DNA from: Stomorhina lunata
Lineage: Eukaryota; Arthropoda; Insecta; Diptera; Rhiniidae
Reading direction: 5' to 3'
DNA length: 64,000 nucleotides
NCBI GenBank assembly: GCA_933228675.1
Contig: OW121743.1
Coordinates: forward strand, 90,951,998-91,015,997
Positions 48,220 to 61,189 of this stretch are shown piece by piece. The translations under genes were made by a program, and so were the position numbers. How positions within the stretch are numbered: position 1 is the stretch's first letter; each line of letters starts with the position of its first letter. The notes below the pieces were generated by a model that saw only the letters and a program-made list of their open reading frames with translations, had not been told where the DNA came from and did not search any database.

Positions 48220-51200
48220 CTGCAACATTTTTCATCAAAAAATTATTCTGCAACATTTTCTAAAAAAAATATTTTTTTGCAAGATTTTCTTAAAAGAATA
48301 TTTTTTTGCAACATTTTCTTTGTAAAAATTTGTATACAACATTTAATGACAAAATAATGTTTCATCTATATTTCCTAGAAATGTTATCATACTTGAGAGA
48401 AAACTTAAACATTTTTTGCAACATAATTTATAAAAAAAAAGTTTTTTAGAAAAACTTAAGAGACATAAATGAATCACAGGCCAAAGAAGACCATTTCTGC
48501 AACATTTTTGTATCAAAAAACTATTCTGCAACATTTACTATAAAAAAAAATTTTTGCAACATTTTTCATAAATGAGTCACAGGCCAAAGAAGACAATTTT
48601 TTGCAACATTTTTATATCAAAAAATTATTCTGCAACATTTACTATAAAAAAAATTGCAATATTTTTCTAACAAAAAATGTTTATAACTCATTTACTGACA
48701 AAAACATGTTTCAGATACATGTTATTATACAAAACCTGAAATGCAGTTTATCAAAAACTTATTATATCATTTTCTACAATATTTTCTATAAAAAAAATAA
48801 CTCAGCAACATTTGAGAGGCGAAACACAGGCCAAAAAAACAGTTTCTGCAACATTTTTTATAAAAATTTAAATAACGAAAAATTTTCTATATAAATTTTT
48901 AGATCGAAAGATTTTCTATATAAATTTTTAGATCGAAAGATTTTCTATATAAATTTTTATAACAAAAATTTTTCATAGGAATTTTTAAAACAAAAAAATT
49001 TTCTATAAAAATTTTAATAAACATTTTTAAAACGAAAAATTTTCTATACAAATTTTTTATAATGACAATTTTTTATATCAAAATATTATTATGCAACATT
49101 TTCTATACAAAAAAAATAACTCAGCAACACTTGACTGTTGCAGAAACTAAACTGTTTTTTGCATTATTATTAATAACAAATTATTCTTCAACATTTCCCA
49201 AAAAAAGTTTTTGCAACATTTTCTTGACAAAAATGTTTATACAACAGACAAATAAAATGTTTCAGCTACATTTTCTATAGATGTTATCATACTTGAGAAG
49301 CAAAATCTAAAATACAGTTCATTAAAAACTTTTTTAAACATTTTCTGCAACATTTTCTTAAAAAAAATAACTTGGCAACATTTTGAATTTATAAACGAAA
49401 CACAGGCCAACAAAAACAGTTTCATCAATAGTTTTCATCAAAAAATTATTCTGCAACATTTCTTATAAAAAAAAATATTTATGCAACATTTTCTTAAAAA
49501 AATTTTTAGCAACATTTTCTATAAATGTTGTCAGAAGCAAAACCTAAAATACAGTTTATCAAACAATTTTTTTAAACATTTTCAATACAAAAAATACTCA
49601 GCAACAAAAACGAAACACAAAAACTGTTTCTGCAATATTTCAAAAATTATTCTGCAACAGTTTCTAAAAAAAATATTTTTGCAGCATTTTCATACTTGAG
49701 AGACAGAATTGAAATACATTCAAAAATCAAAAACTTATTTAAACATTTTCTATAAAAAAATAACTTAGCAACACTTGAGAAGTTTATACTACTCAACACA
49801 GGACAAAGGAAACTGCTTCTGCAACATTTTTCATCAAAAACAGATTTCGCAACATTTCCTAAAAAAACGTTCCAGAGAAATAAAACCTAAAATACAAGTC
49901 ATCAAAAACTTATTTAAATATTTTCTGTAACATTTTCTATAAACGAAATAAAACTGCAACATTTTCTATAAAATATTATTGCAACATTTTTTAGTAAATG
50001 TTTCCTTAACATTTACTAAAAAATGTTTTTGTTTCAATTTCTACCAAAATATAAAAATATATTTCTGCAGTATTTTTTTATCAAAAATTGTTTTTGCAAC
50101 ATTTTCTTTTAAAAATTGTCAATATTTGTTATCAAAAATGTTTTCTCAACATTTCTATCAATAATTATGTCTATAAGACCAGTTTTGGAAAGGGTTTTCG
50201 TGCCATTTTTTAGATGTTTATGAATAATTTTCTAACAAAAAATGTTTCTGCAACATTTATTTAAAAATGTTTTTGTAATAATTGCTACCAAAATATAATT
50301 ATTTATGCAGTATTGTTATCAAAAATTTGTTTTTGCAACATTTTCTTTAAAAAAATGTTAGACATCTTATCGAAAATGTTTTCTCAACATTTCTGTAGGA
50401 ACCGTTTTGAAAAAGGTTTTAGCGCAATTTTTTAGATGTTTATGGGATTTCACTAATATTTTTTTTTAACAAAAAACATGTAAACAATATTTTCTATCAA
50501 TAAATTTTTCTACAACATTTCTCATACAAAAATGTTATACAGCAACATTTCTTTTATTAAAATGCTAAACAATATTTTCTACAAAAATGTTTCACGTTTT
50601 CCTTCAACAAATATGTCACACAAAAATTTCACAGCAACATTTTTAAAAGAAAAAATAGAAATGTTATCACAACAATGTTTCACAACAACATTTTTAATAC
50701 AGATACATTTCACAGCGTCTTCATTAAAAGAAAAATATTTTACAGCAACATTTTCAATAAAGATATGTAGAAAAAAGATGTTTTATATCATTATTTTCTA
50801 TAAAAAAAAGTTTACATCAATATTTTCTACCAAAAAATTTTCATTGTACTATTTTTTATAGGGAAAGAAAACATTTTTTATACAAAAATGTTTCAGGCAA
50901 TATTTTTAACACAAAAAAAATGTTTCAGAGCGGCTTTCTACATAGAAAATCGATTTTTAAATAGAAAAATATTTCATAGCAACATTTTTAATAATGAAAT
51001 GTTCAACAAAAACATGTTTCAAAGAACATCTTTAAACATCTTCATCAAAATAATATGCCTGGTCACAATTATCTTTAGACTTATGTCACGTTAACCCATT
51101 TTTAAAAGAAATGTTTAAAGCAACATTTCGTAAAAAAATTGTCTCATAGTCAAAATTTTTATAAAAACGTTTCACAGCAACATTTTATACAGAAAATTTT

Positions 51201-51720
51201 TTTTAGTTTATTTATGTATATTTTTTCATAAAAAACGTATCACACAGTTTTGCAACATTGCCTTAAGACTAATGTTTTACATGGTTTCTGCAACATTTTC
51301 TTTAAAAATATTTTTCATATAGTTTGTACAATATTTTTTTCGCAACATTTTCAATTGATTGTGTTTGCTGTCTGAAATGATTAATAGACAAATATTTCAG
51401 AGCAACATTTTCAATACAGACATGAGACTGACCAACATTTTTGTAAGGAAATGTTCACAACAACACTTTCTATCAAAAAATGTTTTACGCAACATTTTGA
51501 AAAGACAAATTTTTTAAAAAAAGTTTTTCTATATACAAATTTTACTAAAACATTTTATACATATAAAATATTTCATATATTTATGCAAAATTGTCCTAAG
51601 GCAGTTTGTGCAACATTTGAAAGTTTTGCTGAAGCTGTTTTTTAAAATCGTTTGAATATTAAAAATGTTTTAAAACATTTTGTATCAAAAAAATTATTTT
51701 TAAGAATCTGCAACACTTTC
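48220..51720. repeat. 'caacatttt' array with higher-order structure
   Basis: Short units of the form TTCTGCAACATTTTCTATAAA are joined in larger blocks. One landmark, CGAAACACAGGCCAACAAAA or variants, returns near 48193, 48470, 48570, 48820, 49395 and 49795. A patch at 48870-49070 instead has the ~29-bp units of the 37-45 kb arrays. The short open frames here are by-products of the repeats. Confidence 0.85.
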
Positions 51721-51729
51721 CTGATGACT

Positions 51730-52670
51730 AGTGTCAACCACATTAACTTTGACATTGTAATAGAAAGTTTTGTAAATTAACTATTTTTTGATAATTCCTT
51801 TTTTTTTTCTTTATATTCTTTTGAAGTTTCAAAAAAAAATAGATATTGCAAACCTGTGTTGAGACTTAAATCTTTGCAGTGGCTTTTGAACAAAGCGCTG
51901 CAAGGCAAACAGATTTAAATGCTTTTTTAAGCAACATTTAGACATTCGTTTACAAAAACAAAAATCATGTTAATGAATTTATAACACGTTTAACACAATT
52001 TTTTTTATTTAAAATTTAATTTCGATTTTTGTTTTCATTTTTTTTTAAGATTTTTTTCACACATTTTACGATTTGCTTATGGTTGTCCAAGAAATGGATT
52101 GTATGAATTTAAAAAGTTTTTATATGCAAAATTCGTTGTGGATATTAAAAAATTAAATTAGTTTTCTGAAAAAATATTAAAGGAATTTTATGAATTCTGA
52201 ATAAATTTTTATTTTTTAGAAATTTAAATAAATAAAAAGTGAAACAAAAGAATGTTTTTAGAAGTGATGAGTCAGAATTCTTAGTTTTTAATCAAATTTT
52301 TCTGACGCATATATTTTAAAAATAAGGATTTTCCAAATTTCCTTAGAATGAGTATAAACATGTTTGCTTTAACTAAATCTATATGTTTTCTTTTGAATTA
52401 GTGAGAAATTGAATTTTATTAAAACATCTGTTTTATATCAATACTAACGTCATGGGGAATTGCCAAACAATTCTATAATTTATGCATTTTATTAATATAA
52501 AATTGCATATCATTTTGTGATTGAATAATCGAAACTAGTAGGCAGACAACTTGCAAGTAATTCTCTGTATTAGGCCTTTAATTAATGATTAATTACTACA
52601 AATTAGAGATTAAAAGCAATTAAAATTAGATAAGTCGGCTAAGCATCTGTTTAAAACAAGTTCTAACATA
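51730..52670. other. No gene seen; gap in the 'caacatttt' arrays
   Basis: AT-rich sequence without the array units. No coding signal. Confidence 0.55.
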
Positions 52671-52679
52671 TCTATATAG

Positions 52680-55600
52680 AGAAATGTTTCACACAACTTC
52701 TGCAAAATCTACAAATCGCATCCACAACAACAAAGAAATGTTGTAAGGGAGATGTTTTACAATAAAAAATTTTTGACATTAAAATTTTCACATCAACATT
52801 TTCTATAGAAAAATATTTCACAGCAACATTTCTATAGATACATTTTTTGCAGCAACATTTCTTACATGTATCTGAATACTAAACAATGTTTCAAGATGGT
52901 TTTACTTCCTACTAAAACAACTTCTAATATATTAATATACAAATGTTTTCCACAATTTCTGCAACCTTTACAGAAACTTTGTATTATTCTCAAAAAAATA
53001 TTCCACAAATTCTTCAAAAAATGTTTCGAAACCTACATTTTTAATACCAAAAAATGTTGTGCAACCTTATTTTTTAAAGAGATAAGTATCACAGCAACAT
53101 TTTTCTGGTCAATATTAGAAATATTTGTATATCACAGCAACATATTATTTATAAAGATTGCAACATTTTTATAAATAGATGTTGTACAGCAACCTTTTTT
53201 TGAATATATATAACTAAAATAAGTTTATACATATCAGTACACAAATGTTTTACATAAGTTCTGCAACATTTGCAAAAACTTTGAATTGTTAGGAAAAAAA
53301 TGTTCACGTGTTTTTAAGAAATTTCATTCCATTTCACAGCAACATTTTTACTTTTTTATCAAAATATTTTACCAAAACAACTTCAAATATATTTATATAC
53401 ATATGTATTACACAATTTTTGCAACATTTATAGAAACTTTATACTGTCCCCGAAAAAATCTTTAAAAAGTGTTTCGAAAACTACATTTTTAATAACAAAA
53501 TATGTTGTGCATCTTTTTTTTTAAAGACATATGTGTCACAGGAACATTTTTCTCATCGTTATTAGAAAAACATATAACAGCAACATTTTCTGTAGAAAGA
53601 TTTTCATTGCAACATTTTTATAAATAAATATTTTACAGCTACATTTTTTGCATAAAACTAAAACAAGTTCATATATATCAGTATACAAATGTTTCACATA
53701 ATTCTTGCAACATTTAAACGTACTTTGCATTATTAAAATAAAAATTTTCACGAATTTTTAAAGAAATGTTTTGAAACCATTTCACAGCAACATTTGTACT
53801 TTTTAGCAACTTTTGTACTTTTTTAGCAACATTTCTTAAATCAAAATATTAAACATTGTTTCAAGATGGTTTTACTTCTTACTATTTAAAGCAACTTCTA
53901 ATATATTTATACACAAATATTTTACACAATTTCTGCAACATTTACAGAAACTTTGTATTGTCCACGAAAAAATCTTTCACAAATTCTTCAAAAAATGTTT
54001 CGAAACCTACATTTTCAATAACAAAACATTTTGAACAACTTTATTTTTTGAAGAGATATGTGTCACAGCAACATTTTTTCTCATCAATATATATATATAA
54101 TTCCCCGACAACATTCCAATTGGAACAAGGGGTACTTCCCTCAGACAATGAGCTGCATCCGATTCTATTTTTGACTCATTGAAAGGGGCCTACGTTTTAA
54201 CGCCGGCTCCGAACGGCAAATGCATTAGTTAGAGAAGTTTTTCATAGCCTAATACTCAATAACCAGTGGCTAGCTGAGTTATGAGGTGAACCGCCGCTTT
54301 TTGAAAATTAATTTTTTTTCAAGTGGGTCTGACAGGGATTGAACTTGGGACCTCTGGTATGCTAGGCGGATGACTAACCTGCTATACCACGGCGGTTCAT
54401 CAATATTAGCAAAATATATACAGCAACATTTTCTGTAGAAAAAATTTCATTGCAACATTTTTATAAATAGATGGTTTACAGTAACATTTTTTTGCATATA
54501 ACTAAAATAAGTTTATACATATCAGTATACAAATGTTTTACATAAGTTCTGCAACATTTACAAAAACTTTAGGAGACAAATTTGCACATATTTTCAAAGA
54601 AATGTTTTGAAACCATTTCACAGCAACATTTGTACTTTTTTAGATAATATTTTTTTTTTAAATTCGAATAATTCTAAAAAATGCAATAGTTTCTGCAACA
54701 TTTTCAATTGAATATGTTTTATAATAGATCGCCAACATTTTTGGTAAAGATATGATACATCTACATTTCATATACTTTCTTACGGATAAAATTTTTCACA
54801 AACTTTCTATCATTTTATTTCTACAACAATAATGTTTCACTTTCTTTAACATTTTCTATCATTAAATGATTTCTATAAGTTCTAAAAAAATTCAAAAATT
54901 TCTGCAACATTTTCAATTAAATATATTTCATAAAAGATCACCAACATTTTCAGTAGAGACAACAAATGTTTTTAAAATCGCTTTTTAATAGAAAAAATAC
55001 ACTTCTGCAAAACTTTCAACAGAAAAACATTTCTTATTATATCTGCAACATTTTCATCGGAGAAATATTTTTATTAGTTTTGGCAACATATTTCATACAA
55101 TTTTTGTTACGTTATCTATAAAGATATATGTTTATAAAATATAGAGCATTTTTTTTTTTTTTTGTACAAATTCTAAATTTTTTTCTAATATATATTTTTG
55201 TATAAAAAATGTTTCTGAAAATGTTGCATGTTTATACAAAATGTTGTGATACAAAAGTTCTGCAACATTTTCATATAAAAAATCACTTAAACATTTTGTA
55301 TAAAATAAGTTGCAAAATAAAAAACACATTCGTACATATAAATATATCTGAATCAGTGAAAAGTTTTTATATAGAAACATTTTTTAGAATATAGGAAATA
55401 TTTTGATGTATGAAATGTTTCTGAAAATGTTGAATAATTTAACATACAAAATGTTGCTGAATTTGAGAAAAAAAATCTTGAAGAAAATGACAATAAATTT
55501 CTGAAACATTTTTATATAAAAAATGTTGTTAAGCTTCTGAAACATTATATCTAAAAAATGTTGCTGTACTTCTGAAACATATTCTCAAAAAAATGTTTAA

Positions 55601-56400
55601 AAACTGTTAATCATTCTGATAGAAAAACTAAGCCTGTGAAAAACTTTCTTAGATTTCCCAAATCTACCAATCTTTAATATCTTAAACATTCACTTTTTAA
55701 ATACTCATCCTTAATATTCTAATAACAAAATACAAAAAACATCGAATAATATTAAAACTAAAATAAAATAAAATAAAAAACATTCTGATAAAGAAACTAC
55801 AATATTTGAACTAAACGAACAACTTTTTCTCATTATTACAGGTTTTTTTCCGCTTCTTTTCATAACAAAAATGTTGTGCAACTTTATTTTTTAAAGAGAT
55901 ATGTATCACAACAACCTTTTTCTGATCAGTATTAAAAATATTTGAATATCACACCAACATTTTTTTGACTACATATAACTAAAATAAGTTTATATATATA
56001 TCAGTATACAAATGTTTTACATAAGTTCTGCAACATTTACAAAAATTTTGCATTGTTAGAAGAAAAATTTCGCGAAATGTTTTGAAACCATTTCACAGCA
56101 ACATATGTACATTTTTAGCAACATTTCTTATATCAATATATTTAACATTGTTTCTAGGTGGTTTTACTGAATAATGAAACAACAAACATAATTAAACATA
56201 CAAAATGTTGCTGAATTTGAGAAAAAAAATTTTGATGAAAATGATGATAAATATTTGAAACATTTTTATATAAAAAATGTTGCTAAGCCTCTGAAACATT
56301 ATATCTAAAAAATGTTTCTGAACTTCTAAAACATTTTCTCCAAAAAAATGTTAAAAACTATTAATCATTCTGATAGAATAACTAAACCTATGATTTCCAA
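52680..56400. repeat. 'caacatttt' array, second block with 0.5-1 kb higher-order units
   Basis: The block 'TGTTTCAAGATGGTTTTACT' starts at 52888 and 53858, with a diverged copy near 56150 (TGTTTCTAGGTGGTTTTACT); 'CAACTTCTAATATATT' or variants follow. 'AAGAGATATGTGTCACAGCA' or variants lies near 53080, 53525, 54052 and 55895. A 306-bp SINE sits at 54091-54396. Confidence 0.85.
54091..54396 (-). mobile_element. tRNA-Ala-derived SINE with target-site duplication
   Basis: On the minus strand the head reads GCCGTGGTATAGCAGG (box A-like), CGCCTAGCATACCAGAGG (anticodon arm like tRNA-Ala AGC) and AAGTTCAATCCC (box B). A unique body follows and it ends in a short (AT)n tail. The 10-bp target duplication TCATCAATAT lies at 54081-54090 and 54397-54406. 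The insertion interrupts the 'caacatttt' array. Confidence 0.87.
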
Positions 56401-56585
56401 GATGCAAAAATCTTTATTTTTTTAACATTCACTTTTTTAAAGACTCTCCTTAATGTTCTAATAACAAAATACAAAAAACATCGAATAATAATAAAAAAAA
56501 AAGAAAAACCATTCTGATAAAGAAACTACAATATTTGAACTAAACGAACAACTTTTTCTCATTATTACAGGTTTTTTCCACTTAC
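55441..56585. repeat. ~415-bp duplication that includes a splice acceptor
   Basis: 55441-55856 and 56195-56585 share AACATACAAAATGTTGCTGA at their starts and CTTTTTCTCATTATTACAG at their ends. The second copy ends 181 bp before the ATG of the second M14 gene. Confidence 0.85.
56551..56571 (+). other. Candidate 5'-UTR splice acceptor of the second M14 gene
   Basis: A pyrimidine tract (CTTTTTCTCATTATTACAG) ends in AG at 56570, with a branch-like CTAAAC about 25 bp upstream, 181 bp before the ATG. The same tract occurs at 55822-55841 because the region is tandemly duplicated. Confidence 0.35.
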
Positions 56586-56751
56586 ACAACAATTTATTAC
56601 GTAAAAACATCTTCATCATCAAGATTCTTACTCCTCCTCCACTTTCATCAAACTAAACAATTTTTGAATTATTGACGTTTGAAATTAGAAAAAAAGAGAA
56701 ATAAAACGAAAACTTCATTGCTAAAAAGAAACCAAAACTTGTAAATATAAT

Positions 56752-57106
56752 ATGACAAGAGGTAGAAGATGGAATACAGTGGCGGTGCTGGTACACATAC
56801 ACCTATTGGTGGCTCTGGCAGATGTTGCAAGAGCCTTCGATGTAAACAAAATTACACCAATAGCTGATGGAAATATACGAACCGGAAATAAAATGCTCTA
56901 TGAAAAGGAAATCAATGAAAGTGCAACAGAACTTGAAGCTAAAGACGAAAATGTTAAGGTTGTAGAGGGGCAAGATGATGGTGTTTTAGATGTCAACGAG
57001 ATACCGGTACGATATGATGAGGCACAATTATGGCGTATATATAATATATCCGATAATATGCGTCGTCAGATGATGCCAGTAGCTGAGATATTGGAAAATA
57101 AATATG
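56752..57106 (+). CDS. Exon 1 (coding) of the second M14 gene: signal peptide and propeptide start
   Basis: The ATG follows a purine-rich leader (...CTTGTAAATATAATATG). A basic start (MTRGRRW), a hydrophobic core of about 15 residues and a small-residue cleavage site (ARA|FD) form a good signal peptide of about 28 residues. An acidic linker follows, then YDEAQLWRI, the propeptide signature. The exon ends after the first base of Gly at the strong donor GTAAGT (57107). Confidence 0.82.
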
Positions 57107-59604
57107 GTAAGTAATGAAGCAAAAATTTCAAGCATCTGAGTGAAATGTAATCTCAAAATTAAACACCTGTGGATGACAATATTAGAAGATTAAAATAGTA
57201 AAGGATTTCTTGTATTTTTCCTTTCGTTGATTTTAGGTGGCACTGTTTGGAAGGAAAATTCTAAATTTTTGGATGTTTCCATTGAAAAGTCTCATTTAAA
57301 GGCAGCTAGAAGTTTTTTGCATCAACATAATCTAATGCCAGAGGTTTTAAATTCTAATATTCAAGAATTGATTGATATGGAAGAAATGATGGGACTTAAT
57401 ATGACACAGAGTGAAATGGGTCAAAGAACAAGTAAGTAGTTATCTGTTTTTTAAACTAATATGAAAGGCTTAACCTTAATGCAAAAAAAAACGTAATGAG
57501 AAAAAAGTAAAAAAAAACTGTGATGTTTCACAACATGTTTCAAAAAATATGTACTATAAATTGTAAACGTTTTCTAAAATAAAATGTCTGCAACATTTCT
57601 TTAGAAAAATGTTTCACAGCACTTTCTGTTAGAAAATGATTCATAACATGTTCTTTATGCAAGTGTTTCACAACATTTTTTTTATGAAAATGTTTCACAA
57701 TATTTTCTATATGAAAATATTTCATAACATTTTCTATATGAATATGTTTTACAACTTTTTCTAGATGAAAATGTTTCACAACATTTTCTATACGAAAATG
57801 TATCCCAACATTTTCTATACGAAAATGTTGTTAAATGAAAATGTTTTGCAACATTTCCTATAAGAAAATCTTTCACAACATTTTCTATAAGAAAATTTTT
57901 CTCAACATTTTCTATAAGAAAATTTTTCTTAACATTTTCTATAAGAAAATGTTTCTCAACATTTTCTCTAAGAAAATGTTTTACAACATTTTGTATATGA
58001 AAATGTTTTACAACATTTTGTATATGAAAATGTTTCTCAACATTTTCTATAAGAAAATGTTTTTCAACACTTTTTATATTTTTCAAAACATTTTCTATAA
58101 GAAAATGTTTCTCAACATTTTCTAAAAGAAAATGATTCTCAACATTTTCTTTAAGAAAATGTTTCTTAACATTTTCTTTAAGAAAATATTTTACAAAATT
58201 TTCTATACGAAAATGTTTTACAACATTTTCTATATAAAAATGTTTTACAACTTTTTCTATATAAAAATTATGAAAATATATATATGAAAATGTGTCGCAA
58301 CATTTTCTATATGCAAATGTTTCACAACATTTTCTATATGAAAATGTTTCACAACATTTTCTATATGAAAATTTTTCACAACATTTTCTATATGAAAATG
58401 TTTCACAACATTTTCTATGAGAAGATGTTCAATATCATTTTCTGGATGAAAATGTTCCACAACATTTTCTATATGAAAATATAAAACAATTTTCTTTTGA
58501 AAATGTTTCACAACATTTTCTATACGAAAAAGATTCACAACATTTTCTACATGAAAAATTTTTACAACATTTTCTATAAGAAAATGTTTCTCGGCACTTT
58601 CTATAAGAAAATGTTTCTCGACACTTTCTATTAGAAAATGTTTCTCAACATTTTCTTTAAGAAATTGTTTCACAACATTTTCTATATGAAAAATGTTTCA
58701 CAACATTTTCTATATGAAAATGTTTCATAACATTTTCTACATAAAAATGTTTCACAACATTTTTTATATGAAAATGTTCCACAACATTTCCTATATTAAA
58801 ATGTTTTACAACATTTCCAATACAAAAATGTTTCTCATCATTTTTAATAGCAAAATGTTTAACAACAATTTTTTTGGTAGGATATGTTGCACAACATTTT
58901 CTATTGGAAAATTTTTTGCAACATTTTCTATTTTAAAATGTTTCAAAACATTATCTATAGGATAAGGTTATTTTTAATAACACAGAGGAATATTTTAAAT
59001 AACATTTTCTTTAGAAAAATGTTTCACGACATGTTCTAAATAAAATCTTGACAATATTTAAAGCATTTTATAGACAAATGTTTCATAGATTTTGCAACAG
59101 TTTTTTATAAAAAGACTTTCTCAAATTCTGTAACGTTTTGTTGAATGTGTAAAAATGTTGCAGAACTTAAGAAATTTATAAAAAGATGTTGCATCTATTT
59201 TTTATAGTAAAATGTTTCTGTCGATTCTTTAACATCATTCCTCGATACATGCTTTAGTTTTGGAAAATTTTTTATTAAGAAATGTTTCATAAATATTTTG
59301 TTAATTTTTATTTGAAATTTCTGCAACATTTATTATTTAAAAATTTTTGCAACATTTTTTTACATCACATGTTTCACAAGTCCTGCAACATTTCTTGTTA
59401 AATCCCAAAATATTACAATAATTTATTTTAATTTTGTTTATTCCCTATAGAAAAAGCCGCTCGAAGTGGTATCCACTGGAAGGATTATCACGATTTGGAT
59501 GTCATTTACAGTTTTATGAGAGAAATTCGTGGTAAATTCCCAAACATCTGTAGACTGTATACAATCGGTAAAACCGCTGAGGGCAGAGATTTAAAAGTTT
59601 TAAG
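56752..59604 (+). CDS. Second M14 carboxypeptidase-family gene, 5' part only (gene-level entry)
   Basis: Three coding exons join in phase: 56752-57106, 57237-57431 and 59451-59604. Together they give a signal peptide, the full M14 propeptide and the first ~52 residues of the mature domain. The exon 1 splice position (within the Gly after the YG pair) is the same as in the gene at 16.7-27.3 kb, so they are paralogues. The next exon should encode the LRIS continuation and the HxxE zinc site. No such exon is visible in 59605-64000, so the catalytic state cannot be judged. The last intron is at least 4.4 kb. Confidence 0.8.
57237..57431 (+). CDS. Exon 2 of the second M14 gene: propeptide
   Basis: The acceptor TTTTAG ends at 57236, after a 130-bp intron. 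The frame reads GGTVWKENSKFLDVSIEK and then a helical segment ending in Asn-Ile-Gln-Glu-Leu-Ile-Asp, in the place of the inhibitory helix of M14 propeptides. It ends with one base of the next codon at A|GTAAGT (57432). Confidence 0.8.
57500..59420. repeat. 27-bp minisatellite in intron 3 of the second M14 gene
   Basis: Unit ATGAAAATGTTTCACAACATTTTCTAT (given as ATGAAAATGTTTCAC + AACATTTTCTAT), about 45 copies between 57560 and 58960, then scattered. Since 27 is a multiple of 3, both strands stay open and spell HIENVVKHF- or MFHNIFYMK-like repeats; these are not genes. Confidence 0.93.
59451..59604 (+). CDS. Exon 3 of the second M14 gene: start of the mature domain
   Basis: The acceptor CCCTATAG ends at 59450, after a 2.0-kb intron filled with 27-bp repeats. 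The frame reads KKAARSGIHWKDYHDLDVIY, the usual W-x-x-Y-H mature start. Further on it has IGKTAEGRDLKVLR, close to the family consensus (IGKSxEGRxLxVLR) and better conserved than the same region of the first gene (GVTNSKRPLEVLR). The donor GTAAGT is at 59605. Confidence 0.82.
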
Positions 59605-60930
59605 GTAAGTTGAAAAAAAAAATAAAGAAACTTTTTCAAAACATTTTTTTAATTAGTTAATATTATGACAGTTAATAACAAATGTCATACAGTTCTAATT
59701 TATTATGAAGATCTACAATAAAATATTTAAATTAAATTGCAACATGCAAAGTGGGGGTTGTAAAAAAAATAAAAATAAAATTGGTTGGAACAAAAACAAT
59801 ATTTTTGAAAATGAATAAAACTTTAGCATGTTGATGTCAAAATGTTGATAACTTAATTAAATGTTTAATTGAGATTTTAAAATGAATTCGAGAGAAGATA
59901 AATATTTGTTTTACTTTAATTAAAATTCAAAATTTTAAAAGAGATTTCATGTTAAGATATCTTAAAGTCCTTCCTTTACACAATTTTGGTTTCCTTAAAC
60001 AACAATTTATCCTATAAATTATATTGAGAATTACACAATTTATCCTATGATTTATATGTTAACGTTTACATTCGAAAAACATGTTGTTTTTAAGTTCATT
60101 TCCAAATAAACGACTTGATTCGAAAAAAGTATTTTGTTCATTTTAGTTTGTTTAGATTTTGGCATTTGAACATGATTTAAAAAGATAAACAAAAATTGTT
60201 GCACTTTTCGTTGGTTGCATGCAGGCATTTTGAGTTTTTTTTTCAAACAATTTTTGTTTTCAATACCAAAACTTTAAATACAATTTGCCAAAACTAGTCT
60301 AGAATACACTTCAACTGGGATTAAGAGGTCAATATTTAAAAACGGCAGCTTTGAAAGACGTGGATAATGTTGAAAAAAAGCCAATTGAATTTTCAATTTT
60401 CAATCAAATAAAATTGGAATTAAATTGCTTAAATATTTTAAATATTATAGGCTAACCTTGAAAGCATCTTTGAATTTTTGACTTTAAGTTTTTCTGAAAA
60501 AAACAAAATATGGGGCCATAAAAAGTTTCCTAAGCTAATGCCCTCTCAGAACACAACATTTTATTAACTCATCAGTTTTATTTATGATGTCATAGGAGAG
60601 ATCATTTAAACTTTAACATCTCACAGTTATGAGAACTCTTCGAGTCATGCATGAGGATACTGTACGGAGATTTGTATATGATACTTTAGATCAGCCAAGG
60701 GCAAGCATTTCATTTGCTACAACTAGTTATAGGCAAATCAGATTATGTTTACAAACTTCCCCCGACAAATTCAATCATTCGCTTTGAAATACACTTGATA
60801 AAGCGAGAAGGCACTACGAAGTTTTTTTTCACTGCTTTAGACGGAGTTTTTTATCGAACAAGGTTGTCAGGACGCTACTAACTATGCGATTACAGGTTAT
60901 TAATGTTATAGGAGGCCGCCAACCCAAAAT
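59605..60930 (+). other. Start of intron 4 of the second M14 gene
   Basis: AT-rich non-coding DNA after the donor at 59605. I searched for a continuation with an HxxE zinc-site exon (G-x-H-A-R-E-W type) in all three forward frames up to 64000 and saw none. Confidence 0.55.
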
Positions 60931-61170
60931 GAAGCAAAACTGATCGATTTTACAAAGATATGGGCCACATTGTTCTATATATGGGATTATTATAAAAAAA
61001 TAGGACTATGCGTGGACCGATGATTAGGAAATTGGACTATAATAAGACGAAGCCAAAACTGATCGATTTTATAAAAATATGGGCCATATTGGCCTATATA
61101 TGGGATAATTATAGAAAACATGGGACTATGCGAGGACCGATGATTGGGAAATCGGACTATAATAAGACGA
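60931..61170. repeat. Two-copy tandem repeat (~117 bp)
   Basis: GAAGC(C)AAAACTGATCGATT begins at 60931 and 61048. Both units continue with an ATATGGGCCA block and GGACCGATGATT. Part of the unit (TTGGACTATA...) recurs near 61508 and 62294. Confidence 0.75.
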
Positions 61171-61189
61171 TCAGTGTTTTTTTGCCTAT

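Larger units (their letters stand above)
46166..48220. other. Largely repeat-free stretch with the promoter candidate
   Basis: Apart from the diverged miniature-element fragment (46690-46960) and the promoter-like site (47342-47427), nothing is recognised. It is one of the few stretches in 36-60 kb not made of minisatellite. Confidence 0.5.

Noticed and set aside
57540..58965. Open frames with HIENVVKHF- or MFHNIFYMK-like repeats
   Set aside because: By-product of the 27-bp minisatellite in an intron. Both strands are open and there is no start context or homology.
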